Origin: Nocardia concava NBRC 100430
GTDB taxonomy: Bacteria; Actinomycetota; Actinomycetes; Mycobacteriales; Mycobacteriaceae
Direction of reading: 5' to 3'
NCBI RefSeq assembly: GCF_000308815.1
Contig: NZ_BAFX01000002.1
Coordinates: forward strand, 1-64,000
Length of the DNA stretch: 64,000 nt
Shown: positions 27,600 to 34,267 of the stretch, piece by piece
How positions within the stretch are numbered: the stretch's first letter is position 1
Layout: each line of letters opens with the position of its first letter
Notes under the pieces: generated by a model
The model's database searches: none
What the model saw: only the letters and a program-made list of their open reading frames with translations
Told to the model about the DNA's origin: nothing
Program-made: the position numbers and the translations under genes

Positions 27600-28223
27600 T
27601 CAGCCGAAGATCAGGCCCTTGCCCTGGTTGACGGCCTTGCCGTAGCGGTCCTGGATTTCGGCCCAGTTGACCACGTTCCAGAAAGCCTTGACGTAGTCCG
27701 CCTTGACGTTCTTGTACTGCAGGTAGAAGGCGTGCTCCCACATGTCCAGGCCCAGCAGCGGGATGATGCCCAGCGGCACGTTGCCCTGCTGATCGGTCAG
27801 CTGGAAGGTGAGCAGCTTGTTGCCCAGGGTGTCGTAGCCCAGCCACGCCCAGCCCGAGCCCTGCAGGCCGTTGGCGGCCGCCGAGAACTGCGCGACGAAC
27901 TTGTCGAAGGAGCCGAACTCCTCGTCGATGGCCGAGGCCAGGTCGCCGACCGGCTTGTCGCCGCCGTCCTTGGACAGGCTCTTCCACCAGATGGAGTGGT
28001 TGACGTGGCCGCCGAGGTGGAACGCGAGGTTCTTCTCGTTCAGGAAGATGGCGGCGTGGTCGTCCTTGGCGCGCGCCTCCTCCAGCTTCTCGAGGGCGGC
28101 GTTGACGCCGGCCACGTAGGCGGCGTGGTGCTTGGTGTGGTGGATCTCGTTGATCTGCCCGGAGATGAAGGGCTCCAGGGCCGAGTAGTCGTAATCGAGT
28201 TCAGGCAGCGTGTAAACAGCCAC
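27600..28223 (-). CDS. sodA: Superoxide dismutase, Mn/Fe type
   Basis: 207 residues from the GTG at 28223 (AAAGGGA upstream; normal SOD start [18 protein letters not shown]). Metal ligands are His28 (NEIHHTKHH), His76 ([10 protein letters not shown]), Asp160 and His164 ([11 protein letters not shown]). QGSGWAWLG is the family active-site segment. At the position equivalent to M. tuberculosis His145 (TDQQGN here) there is Gln145; that site is known to influence iron versus manganese use, so manganese preference is a reasonable but unproven inference, fitting the nearby manganese riboswitch. It converts superoxide to peroxide and is divergent from msrA. Confidence 0.96.
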   Translation of the reverse strand: MAVYTLPELDYDYSALEPFISGQINEIHHTKHHAAYVAGVNAALEKLEEARAKDDHAAIFLNEKNLAFHLGGHVNHSIWWKSLSKDGGDKPVGDLASAIDEEFGSFDKFVAQFSAAANGLQGSGWAWLGYDTLGNKLLTFQLTDQQGNVPLGIIPLLGLDMWEHAFYLQYKNVKADYVKAFWNVVNWAEIQDRYGKAVNQGKGLIFG

Positions 28224-28406
28224 GATGTCCCTTTCAGTGTCGGGGCCGTGTGCCCTCGGCATGGTCCGAGGCGCACCCAACCATCATTCGTACACCCGCT
28301 CGTCTGCAACCGGGCTGCGCGCCCCCACATTCCGGCGGATGTATATCTTTCCCAACCTTTGGAATCCCGGCGATCGCAACATCGCCGCCGCTTCCGCCGG
28401 GTCCCG

Positions 28407-28412
28407 TAGCAT
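28407..28412 (+). promoter_or_regulatory. Leaderless -10 box of msrA
   Basis: TAGCAT, six bases before the ATG at 28419; matches TAnnnT and there is no ribosome site. Confidence 0.6.
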
Positions 28413-28418
28413 CGAGTC

Positions 28419-29099
28419 ATGTCGTGGTACGACGAGTTCGTTGGACGTTTGCGACTACCGGAACCGACCATGGTGACCGCCGAGCAAGCCCTGCCCGGCC
28501 GCTCCGAGCCCCTGGTGGTCCCCGAGCAGCACTACCTCAACGGGCATCCCCTCAAACCGCCGTTCCCCGACGGTATGCGGCTCGCGGTGGTGGCCATGGG
28601 CTGCTTCTGGGGCGCGGAGAAGGGGTACTGGGACCTCGACGGCGTGTACAGCACCGCGGTCGGCTACGCGGGCGGATACACCCCGAATCCGACCTACGAG
28701 GAAACCTGCTCGGGCCGCACCGGGCACACCGAATCCGTGCTGGTGGTTTTCGATCCACAGGTCATCGACTATCCCGGAGTCCTGAAGCAGTTCTGGGAGA
28801 ACCACGATCCGACCCAGGGCATGCGACAGGGCAACGACCGCGGCACGCAATACCGGTCGGCCGTCTACACCTTCGACGACGAGCAGCTGAAGGTCGCCGA
28901 GGAGACCCGTGGCATCTACCAGGAACGGTTGACCGCGGCCGGATTCGGTGCGATCACCACCGAGATCGCCCCGCTGCCCGACCTTTCCGCGTTCTTCTAC
29001 GCCGAGGGTTACCACCAGCAGTACCTGGCCAAGAACCCCGGCGGCTACTGCCCGGACCACGGAACCGGAGTCAGCTGCCCGATCGGTTTGGGCGCGTAG
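28419..29099 (+). CDS. msrA: Peptide-methionine (S)-S-oxide reductase A
   Basis: 226 residues. The catalytic Cys62 is in [37 protein letters not shown] and [25 protein letters not shown] are conserved substrate-binding segments. Resolving cysteines are Cys211 (GGYCPDH) and Cys220 (SCPIGL). It reduces oxidised methionine in proteins using thioredoxin. It is divergent from sodA, making a small oxidative-stress pair. The ATG appears leaderless. Confidence 0.96.
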   Translation: MSWYDEFVGRLRLPEPTMVTAEQALPGRSEPLVVPEQHYLNGHPLKPPFPDGMRLAVVAMGCFWGAEKGYWDLDGVYSTAVGYAGGYTPNPTYEETCSGRTGHTESVLVVFDPQVIDYPGVLKQFWENHDPTQGMRQGNDRGTQYRSAVYTFDDEQLKVAEETRGIYQERLTAAGFGAITTEIAPLPDLSAFFYAEGYHQQYLAKNPGGYCPDHGTGVSCPIGLGA

Positions 29100-29121
29100 G
29101 TCCTTCGATCACCGCATTCGA

Positions 29122-29154
29122 AAGGGGTTCCGGGACAAAGTCCCCGAACCCCTT
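29122..29154 (+). terminator. Terminator after msrA
   Basis: AAGGGGTTC-CGGGA, loop CAAAG, TCCCC-GAACCCCTT, followed by CTTG. It is 22 bases after the msrA stop and also serves the convergent gene at 29173. Confidence 0.8.
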
Positions 29155-29172
29155 CTTGCCGTCAGCCGACCG

Positions 29173-29784
29173 CTACAGCGGCGGCACCACATCCGGACGC
29201 TGGGTGCGCGGGTCGCCCGCGTCGTGCGCCTGCCACCAGCGGACACCGCCGTCGATGAACTGCTGCAACGGAATCGGATTGCCCTGTTTGTCGGTCACCT
29301 CGACGCCGTTGAACCACACGCGCACATCGAGTTCGCGCGGGTCGATGCCCTCCTCCTGGGAGAACTCCATCATGTGCTCGCCGGGGACGTCGCTCAGCTC
29401 GGTGTCGAAGCTGAGCAGTTTGCGCCACTGGCTCCAGGAGCTGTCGCTCAGGTCGAGGAAGTCCCAGCCGTGCAGCGCGCCGCCGCCGAAGCTGCTGACC
29501 GCGTCGTGCAGGCCGTCCAGGGTGAGCGGCAGCACAACCGGCTCGAGGTCGTCCCAGCGCTGGCGGCGCAGCGAGCACGCGACCCGGCTGACCCCGGTGA
29601 GGGTCAGGTAGATGTCGCAGTCCTCGGGTGGCGGACCGTCCTCGGGCAGGGTCAGCACGTCGAGTTCCAGCCGTAGCGTGCCGGCCGCCGTGTCGACGTC
29701 GATGCCGAGGCAGGTCGCCTCCGACAGCGCGAGGTTGAGTCCCTTGATGTCCAGGCCGTCGAGTAGCCCCCTGCTCACAGTCAT
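29173..29784 (-). CDS. Hypothetical protein
   Basis: 203 residues, acidic, without signal peptide or membrane span. The pattern suggests a beta-rich N-terminal half (TLRLELDVLTLP, DIYLTLTGVSRVACSLR) and a C-terminal part with several Trp residues (WDFLDLSDSSWSQWRKLLSF, GGVRWWQAHDAGDP). No family is recognised. The ATG at 29784 begins the obvious reading frame; codon use is normal for the region. It is convergent with msrA and divergent from the rhodanese gene. Confidence 0.68.
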   Translation of the reverse strand: MTVSRGLLDGLDIKGLNLALSEATCLGIDVDTAAGTLRLELDVLTLPEDGPPPEDCDIYLTLTGVSRVACSLRRQRWDDLEPVVLPLTLDGLHDAVSSFGGGALHGWDFLDLSDSSWSQWRKLLSFDTELSDVPGEHMMEFSQEEGIDPRELDVRVWFNGVEVTDKQGNPIPLQQFIDGGVRWWQAHDAGDPRTQRPDVVPPL

Positions 29785-29924
29785 AGCGCCAGGCTACCGA
29801 TCTTGCCTGGCCGAGCCCAGGATTTCCCTTTTTCGGTAGTGTTGTCGTTTTTTTCCGATCCGAACGGAACCGCGGGCTCACCTGCGGCGTCACACTGTAA
29901 GGGCCTTCTGGGACAGAGGGCCTC

Positions 29925-29970
29925 GGTCGGCCGCTCCGGAACGGGGAGGGGACTTCCGGAACGGCCGACC
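29925..29970. repeat. Large inverted repeat (17-bp arms)
   Basis: GGTCGGCCG-C-TCCGGAA, 12-base G-rich loop, TTCCGGA-A-CGGCCGACC: 16 of 17 positions pair. There is no T run after it in either direction. Confidence 0.8.
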
Positions 29971-30006
29971 GGATGAAAAATCGGTCGAACCGGTCGGCTG
30001 TCAACC

Positions 30007-30036
30007 TGTGGATCAGGTTGTGGATTATGTGGATAA
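30007..30036 (+). promoter_or_regulatory. Cluster of three DnaA-box-like sequences
   Basis: TGTGGATCA (30007-30015), TGTGGATTA (30019-30027) and TGTGGATAA (30028-30036). The third is an exact reverse complement of the consensus DnaA box TTATCCACA; the others differ at one or two positions. All three face the same way. The first is also inside the inverted repeat AACCTG-TGGAT-CAGGTT. Confidence 0.6.
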
Positions 30037-30105
30037 CTCCCGAAACCAACCCTGCGCAGGTACGGAACTCCACCGCCCTCGCGCGCGCGTGGCAGGATCG
30101 AAACC

Positions 30106-30477
30106 GTGAGCAACCCCGATGTGCCCTCGGTGCCGATCGACGCGGTGCCGGCGGAATTCGACGCCGCGGACGGCTGGGGTTCGACCGCGCCCGCGCCCGC
30201 CCAGCTCCTCGACGTCCGCGAGGACGACGAATGGCAGCTCGGCCGCGCGCCCGGCGCCCTGCACATCCCCATCACCGAGGTGCCCGCCCGGCTCGACGAA
30301 TTGGATATCGACGCCGAGATCTACGTGATCTGCCGGCAGGGCGGCCGATCCATCACGGTGGTGCAGTACCTGAACCAGATCGGCTACGAGGCCGTCAATG
30401 TCTCGGGTGGCATGGTGGCCTGGCAGCAGACCGGACGGCCGCTCACCGGTGACGGTCCCGAGGCGAAGATCTACTAG
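30106..30477 (+). CDS. Rhodanese-domain protein
   Basis: 123 residues from the GTG at 30106. A single rhodanese domain: LLDVREDDEWQLGRAPGALHIP (about 34-55), then the active-site loop CRQGGRS with catalytic Cys76, then YEAVNVSGGMVAWQQTGRP. Such single-domain proteins carry sulfane sulfur. A 6-residue loop of this kind is typical for rhodaneses of the GlpE type. The DUF4328 gene follows 18 bases later. Confidence 0.9.
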   Translation: MSNPDVPSVPIDAVPAEFDAADGWGSTAPAPAQLLDVREDDEWQLGRAPGALHIPITEVPARLDELDIDAEIYVICRQGGRSITVVQYLNQIGYEAVNVSGGMVAWQQTGRPLTGDGPEAKIY

Positions 30478-30495
30478 GCGCGGAGAGGTGGAGCG

Positions 30496-31590
30496 ATGAA
30501 CGGGGGACAGGTGCGATCGCGATCCACCGTCGTGCAGCCGTGCGCCCGCTGCGGCGCGCGCTGGGCGGTCCAGGGCAAACCGCTGCACTGGTGCCCGCGC
30601 TGCCACGGCGTGCTGCTCTCGCCCGCGCCCGTCGACGCGCCCGCCGACCGCCGCAACTATCGCTGGGTGGCCCGCCCGCCCGGCCGGAAATCGGCTGCCG
30701 CGCAGCAGCCCGTCCGGCGGCCGCCCGCCGAAACGCCGCGCTACCACCAGATTCCGCAGTGGGGCCTGCACGATCGGCCGCCGGTCGAGGCCGCCGCGCC
30801 GCGCCGCCCGCTGGCCGCGCTCAGCGATCGGGTCTCGGTACTGCTGCTCGGCACCGCCGGTGTCTTCGTGCTGGCCGCTCTCACCGAACTGGGCCGCTAC
30901 GGCATCCTGCTACGCAATCGCACCCGGCTGATCCAGCCGTGGCTGCTGTGGATTTCCGATGCCGCCGTGACCGTTTCGACGATCGTCGCCATGGCGCTGG
31001 CGCTGGTGGCCGCGGTGGCGCTGGTCGGCTGGCTGACCGAGACCCGCCGCGCCGCGTACGCGGACCTGGGGGAGACCGATCCGCGGTCGCTGCGCGCGCT
31101 GGTGCTGGGTTGTGTTGTGCCGGTGGTGAATCTGGTGTGGCCCGGGGTGTTCCTGACCGAGGCGGCCCGGCTGCGCATCGCGGCGGGCGCGGATCCGCGG
31201 CTGCTGCGCGCGGTCCGGATCTGGTGGGGCGCTTGGCTGCTCGACGCCGTCCTGGTGGTGGTGTCGGTGTGCTACCGGTTCGCGTCCTCGCTGCAGGTGC
31301 AGGCCGACGGGGTGCTGGTGAGCCTGTGGACGGATCTGGTGGCGGCGGCCGTCGCGGTCGCCTCGCTGGTCCTGGTGCGCGCGTTCGCGGGCCTGGACGC
31401 GCTGGGCCGTCCGAAGCCGATGCGGCGCTGGGTGATCGCCACCGCGCCCGCGCACCCGGTGATCGAGCCGGTGCGGCCGCAGACCGCGCAGTCTGCCGAG
31501 CGCGCGCCGGTGGCCGCGGTCGGCAATGATGAGGTCACCGCGCCCGGCGGGACGCCGGAGGCAGAGCAACAGGAGGTATTGGCGAAGTGA
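30496..31590 (+). CDS. DUF4328 membrane protein with N-terminal zinc ribbon
   Basis: 364 residues. Two CxxC pairs near the start (CARCGARW about 16-23; CPRCHGVLL about 33-41) form a likely zinc ribbon. A Pro/Arg-rich linker leads to a six-span membrane region (about 115-320) with the DUF4328 pattern. The tail is polar and acidic. Function is unknown. The GDPD gene starts within its last codons (4-base GTGA overlap), so the two are co-translated. Confidence 0.82.
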   Translation: MNGGQVRSRSTVVQPCARCGARWAVQGKPLHWCPRCHGVLLSPAPVDAPADRRNYRWVARPPGRKSAAAQQPVRRPPAETPRYHQIPQWGLHDRPPVEAAAPRRPLAALSDRVSVLLLGTAGVFVLAALTELGRYGILLRNRTRLIQPWLLWISDAAVTVSTIVAMALALVAAVALVGWLTETRRAAYADLGETDPRSLRALVLGCVVPVVNLVWPGVFLTEAARLRIAAGADPRLLRAVRIWWGAWLLDAVLVVVSVCYRFASSLQVQADGVLVSLWTDLVAAAVAVASLVLVRAFAGLDALGRPKPMRRWVIATAPAHPVIEPVRPQTAQSAERAPVAAVGNDEVTAPGGTPEAEQQEVLAK

Positions 31591-32354
31591 GCCGGGCCAG
31601 TCGTGCGCCGTTCGTGGTCGCGCACCGGGGGGCGTCGGCGGCGCGACCCGAACACACGCTCGCCGCATACGATCTCGCCCTGCAGGAGGGTGCGGACGGC
31701 GTCGAATGCGATATCCGCCTGACCCGCGACGGGCAGCTGGTCTGCGTGCACGACCGCACCGTGGACCGCACCTCGAGCGGTACGGGCGCGGTCAGCGAAC
31801 TGACCCTCGAGGAGCTGAAGGCGCTGAACTTCGGCACCGACGCCGAGCCCGAGGGCGTGCTCACCCTGGCCGAGCTCATCGAGCTGGTGCTGGACTGGAA
31901 GAGCCGTCCCACCAAGCTCTTCATCGAGACCAAGCATCCGGTCCGCTACGGCGCGCAGGTGGAGGCCGCGCTGCTGGAGGAGCTCAATCGCTTCGGCATC
32001 GGCGCGCCCGCCTCGGCGGATCATTCACGCGCGGTGGTCATGTCGTTCGCGGCGACCGCGGTCTGGCGCATCCGCCGCGCGGCCCCGCTGCTGCCCACGG
32101 TGCTGCTGGGCGAATCCTCGCTCTACCTCTCCGGCGGCGCGGCCGGCACGGTCGGCGCGACCGCCATCGGTCCCTCGGTCCGCACCCTGCGCGAGCATCC
32201 GGACCTGGTCGACAAGGCCGCCGCCGCGGGCCGCGCCACCTACGTCTGGACCTGCGACGATCCCGAGGACGTCCAGCTCTGCGCCGACCTCGGGGTGGAC
32301 TGGGTCGCCACCAACTACCCGGCCCGCACCAAAGCCGTTCTCACCACGGCGTAA
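31587..32354 (+). CDS. Glycerophosphodiester phosphodiesterase (GlpQ1-like)
   Basis: 255 residues from a GTG overlapping the upstream stop. GDPD motifs are present: VVAHRGASAARPEHTLAAY with the catalytic His, GADGVECDIRLTRDGQLVCVHD with the metal-binding Glu/Asp and second His, and FIETKHP. No signal peptide, so it is probably cytoplasmic and hydrolyses glycerophosphodiesters released from lipids. In M. tuberculosis the equivalent gene glpQ1 is also close to the ferritin gene. Confidence 0.92.
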   Translation: MSRASRAPFVVAHRGASAARPEHTLAAYDLALQEGADGVECDIRLTRDGQLVCVHDRTVDRTSSGTGAVSELTLEELKALNFGTDAEPEGVLTLAELIELVLDWKSRPTKLFIETKHPVRYGAQVEAALLEELNRFGIGAPASADHSRAVVMSFAATAVWRIRRAAPLLPTVLLGESSLYLSGGAAGTVGATAIGPSVRTLREHPDLVDKAAAAGRATYVWTCDDPEDVQLCADLGVDWVATNYPARTKAVLTTA

Positions 32355-32392
32355 ATCCCCCGCGCCGTCGCGGGCCGCCATCGCGCACCCTG

Positions 32393-32398
32393 TAGGTT
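32393..32398 (+). promoter_or_regulatory. Leaderless -10 box of the DUF5926 gene
   Basis: TAGGTT, eight bases before the ATG at 32407; no ribosome site is present. Confidence 0.55.
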
Positions 32399-32406
32399 TT
32401 CCACTC

Positions 32407-33324
32407 ATGGGTAAGAGCAAGCGCAACAGTCCCAAGCCGGACAGCAATCGGGCGCAGAAGCTGGCCGCCCGCCGCGAGGCCCAGCAGGCGGCCGCGCAGG
32501 CCGTGACGCGGCCCTTCGAGGGCCTGGCCGCCGAATGCGATCTGGTCGCGCTGCGGGAGTTCGTGCCGTCGGCGACCGCGACGCTGAAGCTGTCGCCGAA
32601 TGTCGCCGCCGAGCGCGCGGTCACCCTCGCCACGGTGCTGCCGGGCGCGGTCGCCGCGCTGGTGCGGGCCGGTGACGAGCCGGTCGGCTTCGTCGGCACG
32701 CAGGTGCAGTTCCAGTCCGCCGATCCGGCCGCCGATCTGGCCGCCGCCATTCTGTGGACCCAGGCCGCCGCGCCGGGCGAATCGCTGAACAGCGCGGAGA
32801 CCGAAGGCGCGCCGCGACTTTCGGAGGTGCTGGACCCGGGCGCCGCCCTGGACCTGACCGTCCACCAGGACTTCAACTGGTGGGTGCCGGAGGGCGTCAC
32901 CCCGGACCCGCAGGTGGCCGCGACCATCGAGCAGGCCAACCAGGCGATCATGCCGTCGGCGCGGCTGGAGCTGGGCGCGGACGCCATCGGCGCGGCCTGG
33001 TGGGTGGACGCCGGCGAGAAGGCGCACATCCGCTGGGTGCGGCCCGAGGACGAGGATCAGCTGATGCTGGCGCTGGCGCGCCTGCACGCGGCCGGTGACC
33101 TGAACCTGGGCGAGGGTTCGCGGTTCGCGGGCTCGTTCCGCACGCACGGCCTGCTGGTGCCGGTCTTCGACCTGGACCCGGAGAAGCACGCCAGCGAATG
33201 GGAGACTCCCGCACGCGAATTCGGCGCGAAGCTGGCCGCGGCGCTGAAGACCGACGCCCCGCTGACCTCCGAGGAGCGGCGCTCGCGCGACGGTCTGCGC
33301 TCGCGCCAGGTCACCCTGCGCTGA
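32407..33324 (+). CDS. DUF5926-family protein
   Basis: 305 residues. It begins with a basic, low-complexity tail (MGKSKRNSPKPDSNRAQKLAARREAQ) reminiscent of RNA-binding tails, followed by a globular domain (about 35-300) with FEGLAAECDLVALREFVPSATATL and VHQDFNWWVPEGVTPDPQ. This matches DUF5926, an actinobacterial family without known function. No membrane span. A terminator follows immediately. Confidence 0.82.
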   Translation: MGKSKRNSPKPDSNRAQKLAARREAQQAAAQAVTRPFEGLAAECDLVALREFVPSATATLKLSPNVAAERAVTLATVLPGAVAALVRAGDEPVGFVGTQVQFQSADPAADLAAAILWTQAAAPGESLNSAETEGAPRLSEVLDPGAALDLTVHQDFNWWVPEGVTPDPQVAATIEQANQAIMPSARLELGADAIGAAWWVDAGEKAHIRWVRPEDEDQLMLALARLHAAGDLNLGEGSRFAGSFRTHGLLVPVFDLDPEKHASEWETPAREFGAKLAAALKTDAPLTSEERRSRDGLRSRQVTLR

Positions 33325-33327
33325 GCA

Positions 33328-33359
33328 TCGGGCCGGGAAACTTCCCGGCCCGAATTTTC
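33328..33359 (+). terminator. Terminator of the DUF5926 gene
   Basis: TCGGGCCGGGA, loop AACT, TCCCGGCCCGA, then ATTTTCT. The stem begins three bases after the stop codon. Confidence 0.92.
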
Positions 33360-33396
33360 TGGAAAACGACTGTTTCAGTCTGAGTGCTCGGTTACG

Positions 33397-33428
33397 TTCT
33401 CCTCATCCTGAAGTTCAGATGAGGAGAA
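33397..33428 (+). promoter_or_regulatory. 11-bp hairpin sequestering the ribosome site of a small gene
   Basis: TTCTCCTCATC, loop CTGAAGTTCA, GATGAGGAGAA: eleven perfect pairs. The right arm contains GAGGAG (33421-33426), a strong ribosome site placed seven bases before the TTG at 33434, and the ATG at 33419. In mRNA the hairpin would hide the site; in DNA it could be an operator. TACGTT at 33393-33398 is a possible -10 box, which would instead put the left arm at the transcription start. Confidence 0.7.
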
Positions 33429-33433
33429 TTACC

Positions 33434-33532
33434 TTGGATGCCATTCTGTCCCTGGTGAAGTCGATGTTCAGCACGTTGTCCGCCAGCATTTCCGCGAACT
33501 CCACCGGCCACCTCGACGTGCCGGTGAAGTAA
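33434..33532 (+). CDS. Putative 32-residue amphipathic small protein
   Basis: A short frame from TTG 33434 (32 residues) or ATG 33419 (37). TTG is preferred because GAGGAG is seven bases before it. Residues 2-20 (DAILSLVKSMFSTLSASIS) form an amphipathic helix with I4, L7/V8, M11, L15 and I19 on one face; the tail is polar and ends LDVPVK. It stands between the terminator of the gene before (33328-33359) and its own hairpin terminator (33567-33604), so it looks like an independent transcription unit. No family is recognised. Size alone means it could be a leader peptide, a membrane-acting peptide, or non-coding. Confidence 0.5.
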   Translation: MDAILSLVKSMFSTLSASISANSTGHLDVPVK

Positions 33533-33566
33533 GGGAAAGGCGGGTAGACAACACACCGAGCACATG

Positions 33567-33604
33567 CGAAAGGCCCGGTCCAGCGCAAGGGACCGGGCCT
33601 TTCG
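33567..33604. terminator. Bidirectional terminator between the small gene and ferritin
   Basis: CGAAAGGCCCGGTCC, 8-base loop, GGACCGGGCCTTTCG: fifteen perfect pairs, 34 bases after the small frame and 9 bases beyond the ferritin stop on the other strand. Confidence 0.88.
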
Positions 33605-33613
33605 TGATCGCTT

Positions 33614-34162
33614 TTAGAGCGAGCCACCCGCGGCGTGCGGGGCGCCCGAGGCGTCCTTGGGGCCGCTCATTTCGCGCTGCACGAAATTCTCCAGATCGAA
33701 CAGGTTCGCGCTCGCCCGCTCGGCGACGGTGAGCAGCGTCTTCATGGTCGCGACCTCTTCGACCTGCTCCTTGAGGAACCACTGCACGAACTGCTCGCCC
33801 TGGTAGTCGCCCTCTTCCCGGGCGGTCTTGGCGAGCTGGATGATCTGCTCGGTGACCGCCTGCTCCTGCGCGAGTGCCAGCGCGATGGGCTCCTTGGCGT
33901 TCGCGAATTGCGAAGTGGCGGCCTCGATCCCGGGCATTTCGACGGCGATGTCCTGATCGATCAGATACTGCGCGATCATCATCGCGTGATTGCGCTCTTC
34001 GACGGCCTGCTTGTAGAAATACTTGGCCAGGACCGGAAGATCGGCATTGTCGAACCACATCGCCACCGCGATGTACTGATGTTCGGCACTGAATTCGTTG
34101 CGGATCTGATCCTGCAGCAGGGCCTGAAACTTGCTGCGCTTGGTCTGGGTTCGGGTGGACAT
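33614..34162 (-). CDS. Ferritin (iron storage)
   Basis: 182 residues from the ATG at 34162 (MSTRTQTKRSKFQALL, the usual ferritin start; upstream ATGs at 34186 and 34198 are alternatives). Four-helix ferritin with ferroxidase ligands: Glu23 (NEFSAEHQY), Glu56 and His59 (VEERNHA), plus glutamates in the third helix (ALAQEQAVTEQI). It lacks the haem-binding methionine arrangement of bacterioferritin. It is the positional equivalent of M. tuberculosis bfrB (Rv3841). Two iron-box-like sequences lie upstream; in mycobacteria IdeR activates bfrB through tandem boxes. Confidence 0.93.
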   Translation of the reverse strand: MSTRTQTKRSKFQALLQDQIRNEFSAEHQYIAVAMWFDNADLPVLAKYFYKQAVEERNHAMMIAQYLIDQDIAVEMPGIEAATSQFANAKEPIALALAQEQAVTEQIIQLAKTAREEGDYQGEQFVQWFLKEQVEEVATMKTLLTVAERASANLFDLENFVQREMSGPKDASGAPHAAGGSL

Positions 34163-34208
34163 GCGGAAGACATTAATCCTGGTCATACCGCGTGTCATCC
34201 AAGTGCAA

Positions 34209-34248
34209 CCTTATTGAGCACAGCCTAATTGAGGCAAGTATTGCCTAA
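34209..34248 (-). promoter_or_regulatory. Tandem IdeR/DtxR-like iron boxes before ferritin
   Basis: Minus-strand TTAGGCAATACTTGCCTCA (34230-34248) has the symmetric core AGGCAA-TAC-TTGCCT and matches 12 of 19 positions of the IdeR consensus. A weaker second box (about 34210-34228, TTAGGCTGTGC... in part) lies one box-length closer to the gene. Tandem weak boxes upstream of a ferritin gene resemble the mycobacterial bfrB arrangement, where IdeR activates. Confidence 0.55.
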
Positions 34249-34267
34249 TTCCTGACCAACTTTCGAG

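Larger units (their letters stand above)
29785..30105. other. 321-base intergenic region with hairpins and DnaA-type boxes
   Basis: No protein gene is visible. From left to right: an AT-rich T tract (about 29825-29855), a weak inverted repeat GGCCTTCTG / CAGAGGGCC (about 29902-29920), a large inverted repeat (29925-29970), and three TGTGGATnA sequences (30007-30036). The rhodanese start follows. The density of structure is unusual for this window. Confidence 0.7.
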
